The notes under the pieces were generated by a model, which was given only the letters and a program-made list of their open reading frames with translations, had not been told where the DNA came from and made no database searches. Positions 22,410 to 32,745 of a stretch of DNA of 64,000 nt are shown here, piece after piece; positions within the stretch are counted from its first letter, which is position 1, and the number at the start of each line of letters is the position of its first letter. The stretch is from assembly GCA_029204225.1 (NCBI GenBank), contig CM055111.1:16415019-16479018 (forward strand), given 5' to 3'. The translations under genes and the position numbers were made by a program. This stretch comes from Diphasiastrum complanatum (Eukaryota > Streptophyta > Lycopodiopsida > Lycopodiales > Lycopodiaceae).

Positions 22410-23654
22410 TGTAGCGCAGGCATCCCAAAGGGAGCCGAGAACCACGACTTAGCTTCCCAGCCTTCAACTCTTGCCATCCAAACCCACTTGACATACAAGC
22501 AGCCAACTCGCCAACAACGATCAGACTTAACCAACTTGAAGTTCCGAAAACCAACATTGAGATCCAACCTGGCGCCATGCCAGATCGGGGGTCCCGACGT
22601 GGGTGACTTCCCTCCAAGCAAGCCGCCCGACATACATCAAACTTAACCAACTCGAAGCTTCGTTACAAACGAGTAACATCCATTCCAAGTAAACGATCTG
22701 ACTTACATCAGACTTAACCAACTGAAAGCTTCGTCACGAGTGCTGGAAGCCAACCTGGCGCCACGCCAGATTGGACAGCCATAAACAGGTAACATCCACC
22801 CAAGCAAGCCATCCAACTCAGCTGACAGGTTAGAGCCCGTTCCCCAAGAGCTTAACCCATTCACGTTCATGCAAGGAACACTCAGAACCACAAGCCACGA
22901 CAGATATGGAAACAACCAGTTCTTGGACCAAATGGTCCCGACAGCATACCACTGGCGCCACGGACCGAATGGTCCCGACGGCATGCCGCTGGCGTCCCGG
23001 GATACGACCCTCAGCTATGTGCCAAGTTAAAAATTTTGAAAGCGGCCTTACAACTGGCGCTTTTACCGAACACTGAAACCCAGAAGGTAATCAGAGTCAG
23101 TTTGAGGAAAATCCCACTTTATTGATAAATCTGAGAAGGTTACATTTCAAGTGTGTGACCGACCCTAGTCTCCGGGGCGCTAGCATGCCAAGGCGAGAGC
23201 CATGACAACATTCCAGCAAGGGAGGTTGAGACTTGGTTGGAGCTCGCCCTGAGTCGCAACCCGCACTCCCCTATAGTATTGGTGTGATTCGGCACCTCCC
23301 CTCATACCAAGCACTCTACCTAAGCTGGTAAAGCACGTTTTTCTCTCTCTAGGATTTTCTCTTTCTAGAAAGTAATTTTCTCTCTCTAGATTTTATTGAT
23401 CCCCAGGCTTCCTTTAATCATGCCTAGATCGTGTGAGGTGATTGCACATCGATCTGAGCTCTCTAGACTCCGCTAGAACCGATCAAAGATTTTCAGCCAT
23501 AGGAACTTGGCACCGGCTGGATTCTGGTCACAGTGGCGCCGGGAGCGGCGCCGGCGCCGTTGGCGCCAGGAGCAGCAGGGGCGCTGCTGGCGCCGGGGAC
23601 ATAGCTGGCGCCAATGGCACTGGAGGTAAAGCTTGTAAAGGTAGCTTTACAACA
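22410..23654 (-). repeat. LARD 3' LTR (1245 bp)
   Basis: In plus orientation the LTR runs TGTAGCGCAGG…TTTACAACA; in element sense it is TGTTGTAAAG…GCGCTACA. It matches 26244-26588 plus 31850-32745; by eye I count about twenty substitutions and one four-base indel. The U3-side part (23520-23615) holds six GGCGCC palindromes. A TTCTAGAA core flanked by CTCTCTAG repeats is at about 23366. The large plus- and minus-strand ORFs that appear here are conserved only because the DNA is, and I do not call them genes. Confidence 0.9.
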
Positions 23655-24984
23655 TCCACCCCACCTTTATAAAATCTGATGTCCTCATCAGATGTCAGAT
23701 TAAAGTAAAGGTGTCTCCCAATTAAAATGACTATACATTTATGCTACTTGGCACAGTACTCAATTTACTGGCCACTTTTTATTAACATTGAAGCTGGCAC
23801 ACCACAAGTCGGAGGCTCAGCTCTTTGTACTGAAAAATTACATAACTTGAAACAAATATCTTTGTATGGGAAAAGCGTAGATTTGATATCGCTTTCGTAA
23901 AACCCGAGAGCCTTATTAACTAGTGACAGAGGCCTTTCTTTGAAATGTTCGCCCCTGTCACTTCTAACTTTCAACTTTGGAACTCCTTTGAGCTCCTGAT
24001 TTGTCCTTGATGCACTTTGTGTTGAGCTCCCTGAGCTCCAGATTTGTTCGGTTCTGCACAGGTATCAAGGCTCCCTGAGCCGAAGGATTTATCGTTTGAT
24101 TGCCCACTTATTGGTCCACTCCGTGCCTTGTTGCTTCTGCACCTTGATTTCTCTCCTTGTCCCAGCCTGATCTTGATACTTTTCCATCTTGGCTCTTTAA
24201 GGTAGGCAAAGATTGAGTACTCCGCCATGCACCTCTCACTTAGCTTGAAGTAGCTCTTTGAATCAGCCCAAATGTAACCATTGACCTCGTGGAAAGCCAA
24301 AGGGTCGCACCAGTTTGATCCGCATCCGAACTATCTCTTCGCGTTTGTTTGAAGCACCATGTCCGTCGCGCAAAACTTGACTTTCACAATTCCATCACTG
24401 GTTAGTTGCCTCACAGTCAAAACAAGAAGTGTACATCGAGCTTAGCTTCAAGTAGCTCTCTTTGAATCAGAAACATGCACCCAGAGTTTGCACTAGTCCG
24501 ATCTCAACGCGAACTATCCCTTAGCGTCCGTTCGAAATACCAAGTCTCTATGCAAGACTCAACTTTCACAGTTCCTTCATTGATCAGCTGCCTTACACGT
24601 AATACAAGCCAGCGTACTCATATGTTTCCTCATCATTGCTGGTCCAGAGAAAGCCTATAACAAACTTTCCTTTCCACAACAAAAACTTGTCAACTTATTA
24701 GGTCCAAAGTTCGCCAGTCTCCTCATGTGAGTATGGCTAGGTCACCTAGAATTTGCCCCCATTTTGATCAACTTTCATTCAAAATTTGCCCCAAGAGAGA
24801 GGTGTGTGTGATAGTTCCCCTCCACTTAATAAATCAGCTGATCGGACTTAGAGTAGAGTTCTTCGGACAAAAAGCCTTTCCAACACTTTGCTTCCCATCT
24901 GCTAGGATTATGGCTCGATCCAACTTGTTGCCAATCTCTGAAGAGGATCCTAGTCTTTTCCCCTTTGAGGAAAAACCCAACTGA

Positions 24985-25490
24985 TACTGGATATCACCCA
25001 TGCTCAGTGAGTTTCAGTTCCGAAGGTGGCCGTCCCAAAATGAAGACCAACTGCTATAGAAGATCTCCCCTGAAATTGCCCTTTCCAACTTTTGACTTGC
25101 TACTTGCGTCTGGTGGGCGTTGTCGCAAATGAAACTAACCCAAGAAACAGGCTAGCCATCCATCCTTTGCAAACATTGAGTCATTTCGTTGTCGTTCACG
25201 TGCGAGTACTTGAACTGCAAATCCGCCGCACAGATTCTGGATATCGCTCATGCTCAGTGAGTTTCAGTTCCGAAGGTGGCCGTCCCAAAATGAAGACCAA
25301 CTGCTCCATAGAAGATCTCCCCTGAAATGGCCCTTTCCAACTTTTGACTTCCTGCTTGCGTCTGGTGGGCGTTGTCGCAAATGAAACTAACCTAAGAAAC
25401 AGGCTAGCCATCCATCCTTTGCAAACATTGAGTCGTTTCGTTGTCGTTCACGTGTGAGTACTTGAACTGCAAATCCGCCCCACAGATTCT
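24985..25490. repeat. Two-copy tandem repeat of about 248 bp in the LARD interior
   Basis: Two adjacent units begin CTGGATATC(A/G)C(C/T)CATGCTCAG, near 24987 and 25235, and end in AACTGCAAATCCGCC. They differ at only a few positions. The similarity suggests a recent duplication, and the unit occurs once or not at all elsewhere in the window. Confidence 0.85.
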
Positions 25491-25767
25491 GTAGTCCTCT
25501 TTGTTTGATGGTATCAGCCTTCAAAAGAAAAGGTTCCTTCTCGAGCCATCAGCTCCTTGTATCACAAGCAATCATGCAAACCAGACAAAGCACGAGTACT
25601 AAGACTCACCACGAATACGTACAAGTAAGACACTCAGGCAGGTTTACTAACAAGTAACAAAGACAAGGTCCCCCTTTGAGATGGTCCTGCCAACGGACCT
25701 TTGCCTGGCCGTGCCCATACAAATCGATCACAGAATCAGCCCACATAGGACACCCCTCCAACCATCC

Positions 25768-26153
25768 GTGCTTTCACCATTAAGCAGCACATTGCGTCAG
25801 TCACGCCCCACCACTTTTTCGTCGATAGCCCTTATAGCTAAACGATATGCAGCTATCCCGCACCGGCAGCTAACCACCCGTGCTTTACACCCGAATTCGA
25901 GCAGCATCTCTGTATCAATGGTTAACCCGTACAGTTCGAATATGTCGCCCCGCACCCCACAAGGTACAGACCGTGCTTTCACCTCCCTGGGCAGCACTTT
26001 GCCTCATCCGTCCTACGTGCAGACAGCGCCAGGCCAGAACCGCGAGAACTGACCGTGCTTACACCTCAAGGGCAGCACTTTGACTCATCAAGTCCCCCGT
26101 TCTGCCGACCACCCCGACCGTGGACGCACCCGTGCTTACACTATGGGTAGCAC
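25768..26153 (-). promoter_or_regulatory. LARD leader hairpin series
   Basis: Five imperfectly repeated GTGCT…AGCAC stem pairs lie in the 5' leader, aligned one-to-one with those in the TR-GAG leader (30447-30832). The first on the plus strand is at 25768 and the last ends at 26153. The stems are preserved while several loops changed. A packaging or dimerisation role is inferred, not shown. Confidence 0.5.
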
Positions 26154-26243
26154 CTTGCACAACAGTTGTCTTGATGAACCCCAAACCGTGGCCATTTCCG
26201 TGAGATCCGCATAGCTGACCGGCCAGTCGGCTCTGATACCACA

Positions 26244-26588
26244 TGTAGCGCAGGCATCCCAAAGGGAGCCGGGAACCACGACTTAGCTTCCCAGCCTTCA
26301 ACTCTTGCCATCCAAACCCACTTGACATACAAGCAGCCAACTCGCCAACAACGATCAAACTTAACCAACTTGAAGTTCCGAAAACCAACATTGAGATCCA
26401 ACCTGGCGCCATGCCAGATCGGGGGTCCCGACGTGGGTGACTTCCCTCCAAGCAAGCCGCCCGACATACATCAAACTTAACCAACTCGAAGCTTCGTTAC
26501 AAACGAGTAACATCCATTCCAAGTAAGCGATCTGACTTACATCAGACTTAACCAACTGAAAGCTTCGTCACGAGTGCTGGAAGCCAAC
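26244..26588 (-). repeat. LARD 5' LTR, left piece
   Basis: This is the left 345 bases of the LARD 5' LTR (plus orientation TGTAGCGCAGG…), ending at the CCAAC target duplication of the nested element. The LTR resumes at 31850. Just inside, at 26230-26242, the complement reads TGTGGTATCAGAGCC, the tRNA-Met primer site. Confidence 0.9.
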
Positions 26589-27509
26589 AGTTGCGCCGGC
26601 GCCTCAAAGGGCGCTGGGACTTGAGCGGTTTCCCCAACACGCGCTTAAGTCTAACATTCATCCATCATGCACTTACGTAAAAGCCAACTCAGAATCGTAA
26701 ACAAGCTTAACCATTCAGACTTAAGAAAACTGGAATCCCAACCAACCCGAAAGCCAACTCAGAATCCGTCCCCAAAAGGTAACCAAAGGCAAAGACAAGC
26801 CACACATGAATCCCAAGGCATAGTGGTCGCCAAACTGACCAATTGGCATAGCGGCAAGCCCCATGTCGATGACAGGGACCCTTAGGCGCCAGCGACGCAA
26901 AAAGGTTGTAGTAAGGGTCCTTCCACTTGGACCAGTCCCGGAGGCGAAACCGAAATGGTAATCATCCCCAAGGATCAACTTTATTAGATTTGGAAGAGGT
27001 TACATTCATACATAGACTGACCGGTCTCGGGGCCACCAACACGTGCTGGGCATTGTGCCTGGCTCGTGCTGGTAGAGGGAGCTGAGACCTGGCGACTGGA
27101 TTCCTGGCGCTGGTTGAGCTGCCCAAGTTTCTGTCTGCCGGACTCCCCCTATAGTTCTGCTGTGATTCGGCGCACCCCCTCTGGTTTGAAACATAGTGCT
27201 TTCTGGTAAAGCACGCTTTTTAGGACTTAGTTTTTATTTTGCTGATTAAGCCTGGCAAGCCTGGCAGAATCAGTCTGGCTCCCGGACATGGGTCCCGGGA
27301 GCCGTCCCGGCGGCCGAATCAACCTGCTTTCATGACTAGGCCATGACTCGAGCTCCAGAGCTAGCTCATGACTTTGTGACTACTTGACTGGCTCACCACA
27401 GGTCGGAGGCTCAGTCCTTGACATTCTAACTTGCTCTGGGACCTTAGGGAGTGTCACCCCTTTGAGTCTTACAGGGCACGCTGGGTGCACCCAAGTCAGC
27501 TTTACAACA
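26589..27509 (-). repeat. TR-GAG 3' LTR (921 bp)
   Basis: In element sense it runs TGTTGTAAAGC…GGCGCAACT. It therefore starts with TG but ends in CT instead of the usual CA, and the other LTR has the same terminal bases. It shares the CTATAG(T)…GTGATTCGGC region and general layout with the LARD LTR, though most of the sequence differs. Confidence 0.9.
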
Positions 27510-27876
27510 TCCTCCCCTCGTTTGAGAAAGCTGATGTCCTCATCAGGGCCAAACTAGAACCTAAGACTCATGGCACAGGCTTAATTCACCGGCCAGACTT
27601 TAGTCACATATACAAGGGCACGGGCTTGATTCACCGGCCAAAGAAAACCAACTGTAAAGCAGAGTAATGATATTGTGTTTTACACCCCGCACAGGAAAAG
27701 TGTGGATCTAGTTCACTTACGTAAAACCTGTGTGAAGCTGCTGCACTTAGACATCAAACTGAAGCTCACTCCTCAATGAGAAATGCGGCTTACTTTATTA
27801 GCATGAAAGAAAAAGGTACTCACGGCTCCCTTAAGCCTCAGATATGTCGTTGTGGTCGCACATCTGGATGAGTCCC
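27510..27876 (-). other. TR-GAG 3' untranslated region and polypurine tract
   Basis: Between the gag stop and the 3' LTR lie about 370 noncoding bases. They include two GATTCACCGGCCA-type repeats (27585 and 27630) and, next to the LTR, the minus-strand purine run GAGGGGAGGA that would prime plus-strand DNA synthesis. Confidence 0.7.
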
Positions 27877-30090
27877 CTAGGACTCTAGATATTTCGTTTG
27901 GTCGTCCAGTTTGAGCTCCTTGAGCTCTGCATCGGCACTTAGATTCACCTTTGACGTAGAAACTGCAGGCAATGTTGGCTCCATTTGACCTCGCGTCAAC
28001 TGGTTTGTCACTGTTGGATGTCTTTCATTAAAAAGATGAGTTTTCGCTTGGTCACACAAGGTGAGCTCCTTGAGCTCTGCATCGGCACTTGAATTCACCT
28101 TTGATGTAGAGACTATAGGCAATTTTGGCTCCATTTGTTCCCGTGCCAGCTGGTCTGTCACTGTTGGTTGTCCTTCGTTAAATAGGTGAATGAGATTGGG
28201 AGGAATGGTTGGCTCAGGTTCATTTGTGTCGTTCTTTTCTAGTTGGTCCCCTGGCACAGCTCTGACGACACAAGGTCTCCTGCCATTATATAATAACACA
28301 AGGTTAACCCCTTTTGCCAAGAAGGCCACCACATGTTCGTTAAACCAACTTAATCCCAAAATAGCGTCGAAGGCATCCATCTTCAAGATTGTGAACGTTA
28401 GTCGATTCTTCCAGGCTCCCAGAGAGATTGGTAAGTTGGTTGCCAATCTACAAGTGGTCATTGTACCTTTCGCGGTCTCCACACAAATAGGAGTCACATT
28501 TTCTTCACATTGGATGTCCAATTCTCCTGTCAGTTTTTCTGACAAGTAGTTATGAGACGCCCCCAGGTCTACCATGAAGTAAATGATCCTGCCTTGAATA
28601 CAGCCTTTCAGGTACAATAACTTGGATCCTCTCGCAGGAGTCGCCATAAGATGTTCACGATAAGCCGCAAGTGCCCCTATCTGTTGCAAGGCATTCAGGT
28701 CAGACTCCGTCAAATCCGTTTCTGGGTCCTCTTCATCATCTTGTTCACCATCTTCTTGATCAAATGCCTCTCTCTCCATCCTATCAAATCCTTCAATGGC
28801 AGCCATGATTTGCTTATTCAATGGTTTGGGGCATGATCTCCAAGAGTGACCTTGCTGATGACAGTTGAAGCAACGCATGGAACTGCCCACTGTTGGTGAG
28901 CTGTTGCTGTGACTAGTCGAAGATCCAACATTGTTTCTTCTCTGGAACATGTTCCCTCCATTGTTGCCTTGGTTGCCAAACCCTGTTTTTGTTGGGAATT
29001 TATTCACGCTACTCGAGGCTTGGTTGCCATTTGGAGCTGAGTCCCCTCTTGAAAAGAAGCTCGGACTCGGTCTGGATCCACTAAATACTCTTGTTGAGGT
29101 TGCGGGAGCAGCTGGTGCCAATGTGCTCTCATAATCACAAACCATTTCAGCCGCTCGAATAGTTGAATTGAAATCATGGGGCATGTAGCTGTCTATCGCA
29201 CGTCGGGTCCAGGATTGCATTCCAGACAATAGGTAATGAGTTTTGTCCGCCTCGGACATATCTTCAATAACCCATACACTCTGTCTGAATCTATTGAGGT
29301 ACTCTCGCAATGACCCTTTCTGTTTGAGCCCCGATAATTCTGTCCTCAATCTCATGTGTGAATCCTTCGGTATGAACTCCTCTCGTAACGCGGCTTTGAA
29401 TGCGTCCCATGTTTGAAAATGCATTCCTGCCATCCGGTACCAATTTGTAGTGTAGCCCTCAAAATATGCTAATGCCAAGTCAGTTCTTTCTTCCTCAGGA
29501 GTGTTCATTAGACGGAAGTAATGGTCCATGTGAAACAACCAATCTTCCACAACTCGAATATCACGCTCTCCTTTGAAAGTAGGTGGTGCTTTCACTTTGG
29601 CAGTCTTTCTTGGGCCCTCCGTGGTTCGCGCTCGTGGTTCTCTTGGTATCTGTGGAGGAGGCGCCACTGCATTCTCCCTAGTTGCTTCCAACTCTTCAAA
29701 CCTGGCTTCGAGCTGTGTTAGCCCGTCTCTCATTTCTCTAGCAAGGTTAATTTGGGTAAGATTCATGGCTCGCAAGGATGTTTGCCATTCTTTCCTTTCG
29801 GTTTCTCTATCCTTCTTCACCTCGCTAAGCATAGCCGTCATTGCGCTTGATAAGTATTGCCGCATCTTCACTTCAAAGAGGTCCTGTTGTGCCTCTGGCA
29901 AGGGTTCATCTCTTGGTGTAGGTTCAGAAGGGCCACCCATCTCTTCATGGAGGGGCGCCACTGTGGAGTGCATACGCTCTTTCTTTCTCGACTTGGACCT
30001 GGTGCCATCTCGATGCATGCGAGAGCTGTATTCTCGAGTCAGCTCTTCTCCGTCCGTCAGTGCTCGTAACTCTTCAAGATGGTCCTCCAT
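27877..30090 (-). CDS. gag: Ty3/gypsy-type Gag with protease domain, intact, 737 aa
   Basis: The ORF is uninterrupted from ATG (30090) to stop. Residues 1-70 are charged and proline-rich; 70-140 form a likely coiled coil; about 170-320 match the retrotransposon Gag capsid (PPTFKGERDIRVVEDWLFHM, LALAYFEG, FIPKDSHMRLRTEL, GSLREYLNRFRQ). 330-400 is Ser/Asn/Gly-rich. A perfect CX2CX4HX4C knuckle lies at C407, C410, H415 and C420. The 500-590 stretch is a retropepsin-like fold with FMVDLGAS at 505-512 and ILGLSWF at 577-583. The active site reads D508-L-G where D-S/T-G is usual, so proteolysis may be impaired. The tail carries two 50-residue direct repeats (about 635-684 and 685-733). There is no RT. 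It likely assembles particles that carry element RNA. Confidence 0.92.
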   Translation of the reverse strand: MEDHLEELRALTDGEELTREYSSRMHRDGTRSKSRKKERMHSTVAPLHEEMGGPSEPTPRDEPLPEAQQDLFEVKMRQYLSSAMTAMLSEVKKDRETERKEWQTSLRAMNLTQINLAREMRDGLTQLEARFEELEATRENAVAPPPQIPREPRARTTEGPRKTAKVKAPPTFKGERDIRVVEDWLFHMDHYFRLMNTPEEERTDLALAYFEGYTTNWYRMAGMHFQTWDAFKAALREEFIPKDSHMRLRTELSGLKQKGSLREYLNRFRQSVWVIEDMSEADKTHYLLSGMQSWTRRAIDSYMPHDFNSTIRAAEMVCDYESTLAPAAPATSTRVFSGSRPSPSFFSRGDSAPNGNQASSSVNKFPTKTGFGNQGNNGGNMFQRRNNVGSSTSHSNSSPTVGSSMRCFNCHQQGHSWRSCPKPLNKQIMAAIEGFDRMEREAFDQEDGEQDDEEDPETDLTESDLNALQQIGALAAYREHLMATPARGSKLLYLKGCIQGRIIYFMVDLGASHNYLSEKLTGELDIQCEENVTPICVETAKGTMTTCRLATNLPISLGAWKNRLTFTILKMDAFDAILGLSWFNEHVVAFLAKGVNLVLLYNGRRPCVVRAVPGDQLEKNDTNEPEPTIPPNLIHLFNEGQPTVTDQLAREQMEPKLPIVSTSKVNSSADAELKELTLCDQAKTHLFNERHPTVTNQLTRGQMEPTLPAVSTSKVNLSADAELKELKLDDQTKYLES
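27903..28202 (-). repeat. In-frame 150-bp tandem duplication in gag 3' end
   Basis: Two units of 150 bases, marked by GAGCTCCTTGAGCTCTGCAT at 27913 and 28063, encode paired 50-residue repeats, each with HLFNE…PTVT(N/D)QL and SADAELKEL. The copies have diverged at several codons, so the duplication predates the current insertion. Confidence 0.85.
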
Positions 30091-30923
30091 TATAGTCAGA
30101 GGTGTACTTCCAACAGATTATCGCCTCAATCCTTTTTATATTCGAAGCTCTCCCTTCTGTCAGCCGGGCCCCACAGCTCTCTTTTCTTCTTTATTAAATC
30201 AGCTTCAATGAAAATATCCCTTCCTCAAACTTAGCACGCCCACATCACCTGAGAGCCAAGTAGGAACCAGGTCATTTGTGTCCAAGCAAGCACACGACAA
30301 ACGAAACATACCAACCAAAGCAAACATAGAGGATCCCTCTCAAGCCACAAACCCCCCCTGAGACCGGACGTAGGACCTTTGCCTAGCCGCGCCCACACAA
30401 ATCTATCACAGAATTAGCCCACGGGGAAACATCCATCCAACCATCCGTGCTTTCACCATTAAGCAGCACATTGCCTCAGTCACGCCCCACCACTTTTTGG
30501 TCGATAGCCCTTATAGCTAAACGATCGGCAGCTATCCCGCACCGGCAGCTAACCACCCGTGCTTTACACCCGAATTCGAGCAGCATCTCTGTATCAATGG
30601 TTAACCCGTACAGTTCGAATATGTCGCCCCGCACCCCACAAGGTACAGACCGTGCTTTCACCTACCTAGGCAGCACTTTGCCTCATCCGTCCTACGTGCA
30701 GACAGCGCCAGGCCCGAACCGCGAGAACTGACCGTGCTTACACCTCGAGGGCAGCACTTTGACTCATCAAGTCCCCCGTTCTGCCGACCACCCCGACCGT
30801 GGACGCACCCGTGCTTACACTGTGGGTAGCACCTTGCGCAACGGTTGTCTTGACAAATCCCAAAAACGTGGCCATCCCTGTGAGACTTGCGTAGCTGACC
30901 GGCTAGTCGGCTCTGATACCACA
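30091..30923 (-). promoter_or_regulatory. TR-GAG 5' leader with five hairpins and primer site
   Basis: The 830-base leader contains five GTGCT/AGCAC stem pairs, in plus coordinates 30447-30469, 30559-30586 (right side AGCAT), 30652-30676, 30734-30757 and 30811-30832. In three of them the loop contains a six-base palindrome: GAATTC, CCTAGG and CTCGAG respectively for the second, third and fourth. The primer site is at 30912-30921 on the minus strand. The same stem series is in the LARD leader. Stem-loops with palindromic loops are how retroviral genomes dimerise; that role here is inference. Confidence 0.55.
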
Positions 30924-31844
30924 AGTTGCGCCGGCGCCTCAAAGGGCGCTGGGACTTGAGCGGTTTCCCCAACACGCGCTTAAGTCTAACATTCATCCAT
31001 CATGCACTTACGTAAAAGCCAACTCAGAATCGTAAACAAGCTTAACCATTCAGACTTAAGAAAACTGGAATCCCAACCAACCCGAAAGCCAACTCAGAAT
31101 CCGTCCCCAAAAGGTAACCAAAGGCAAAGACAAGCCACACATGAATCCCAAGGCATAGTGGTCGCCAAACTGACCAATTGGCATAGCGGCAAGCCCCATG
31201 TCGATGACAGGGACCCTTAGGCGCCAGCGACGCAAAAAGGTTGTAGTAAGGGTCCTTCCACTTGGACCAGTCCCGGAGGCGAAACCGAAATGGTAATCAT
31301 CCCCAAGGATCAACTTTATTAGATTTGGAAGAGGTTACATTCATACATAGACTGACCGGTCTCGGGGCCACCAACACGTGCTGGGCATTGTGCCTGGCTC
31401 GTGCTGGTAGAGGGAGCTGAGACCTGGCGACTGGATTCCTGGCGCTGGTTGAGCTGCCCAAGTTTCTGTCTGCCGGACTCCCCCTATAGTTCTGCTGTGA
31501 TTCGGCGCACCCCCTCTGGTTTGAAACATAGTGCTTTCTGGTAAAGCACGCTTTTTAGGACTTAGTTTTTATTTTGCTGATTAAGCCTGGCAAGCCTGGC
31601 AGAATCAGTCTGGCTCCCGGACATGGGTCCCGGGAGCCGTCCCGGCGGCCGAATCAACCTGCTTTCATGACTAGGCCATGACTCGAGCTCCAGAGCTAGC
31701 TCATGACTTTGTGACTACTTGACTGGCTCACCACAGGTCGGAGGCTCAGTCCTTGACATTCTAACTTGCTCTGGGACCTTAGGAAGTGTCACCCCTTTGA
31801 GTCTTACAGGGCACGCTGGGTGCACCCAAGTCAGCTTTACAACA
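30924..31844 (-). repeat. TR-GAG 5' LTR (921 bp)
   Basis: This is identical in length to the 3' LTR and, by eye, differs at one position. It abuts the CCAAC duplication on the right. In element sense a CTATAGGGGGAG stretch may serve as the TATA region. Confidence 0.9.
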
Positions 31845-31849
31845 CCAAC

Positions 31850-32745
31850 CTGGCGCCACGCCAGATTGGACAGCCATAAACAGGTAACATCCACCCAAGC
31901 AAGCCATCCAACTCAGCCGACAGGTTAGAGCCCGTTCCCCAAGAGCTTAACCCATTCACGTTCATGCAAGGAACACTCAGAACCACAAGCCGCGACAGAT
32001 ATGGAAACAACCAGTTCTTGGACCAAATGGTCTCGACAGCATACCGCTGGCGCCACGGACCGAATGGTCCCGACGGCATACCGTTGGCGTCCCGGGATAC
32101 GACCCTCAGCTATGTGCCAAGTTAAAATTTTTGAAAGCGGCCTTACAACTGGTGCTTTTACCGAACACTGAAACCCAGAAGGTAATCAGAGTCAGTTTGA
32201 GGAAAATTCCACTTTATTGATAAATCTGAGAAGGATTTCAAGTGTGTGACCGACCCTAGTCTCCGGGGCGCTAGCATGCCAAGGCGAGAGCCATGACAAC
32301 ATTCCAGCAAGGGAGGCTGAGACTTGGTTGGAGCTCGCCCTGAGTCGCAACCCGCACTCCCCTATAGTATTGGTGTGATTCGGCACCTCCCCTCATACCA
32401 AGCACTCTACCTAAGCTAGTAAAGCACGTTTTTCTCTCTCTAGGATTTTCTCTTTCTAGAAAGTCATTTTCTCTCTCTAGATTTTATTGATCCCCAGGCT
32501 TCCTTTAATCATGCCTAGATCATGTGAGGTGATTGCACATCGATCTGAGCTCTCTAGACTCCGCTAGAACCGATCAAAGATTTTCAGCCATAGGAACTTG
32601 GCGCCGGCTGGATTCTGGTCACAGTGGCGCCGGGAGCGGCGCCAGCGCCGTTGGCGCCGGGAGCAGCAGGGGCGCTGCTGGCGCCGGGGACATAGCTGGC
32701 GCCAATGGCACCGGAGGTAAAGCTTGTAAAGGTAGCTTTACAACA
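31850..32745 (-). repeat. LARD 5' LTR, right piece
   Basis: This is the remaining 896 bases of the LTR split by the TR-GAG element, ending TTTACAACA before the GTTGC duplication. Compared with the 3' LTR it lacks a TTAC near 32235 and carries several transitions in the GGCGCC-rich part. Confidence 0.9.

Larger units (their letters stand above)
23655..26243 (-). mobile_element. LARD interior, noncoding
   Basis: This 2.6-kb interior lacks capsid, zinc knuckle, protease, RT, RNase H and integrase signatures on both strands. The part next to the 3' LTR (23800-24020) is distantly similar to the corresponding end of the nested TR-GAG element, including a GAGCTCC(C/T)TGAGCTC motif, so the LARD probably lost its gag by decay or replacement. 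The 5' leader (25670-26240) aligns closely with the TR-GAG leader. Confidence 0.75.
26589..31844 (-). mobile_element. TR-GAG retrotransposon (5256 bp), TSD CCAAC
   Basis: The element is flanked by CCAAC (26584-26588 and 31845-31849) and has two 921-bp LTRs (26589-27509 and 30924-31844). It has a minus-strand primer site next to the right LTR (complement of TCTGATACCACA, 30912-30923) and a purine tract AGGGGAGGA beside the left LTR (27510-27520). The interior holds one ORF, Gag plus a protease fold, and no RT, RNase H or integrase. This matches the plant TR-GAG class of non-autonomous Ty3/gypsy elements. I saw one difference between the LTRs (27449 G, 31784 A), so the insertion is very recent and presumably used enzymes supplied by an autonomous relative. 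Confidence 0.9.

Noticed and set aside
22232-22720. Several ORFs on both strands, recurring at 26059-26555 and 56497-58000
   Set aside because: They lie inside LTR copies and recur only because the LTR recurs; no start context, domain or frame constraint.
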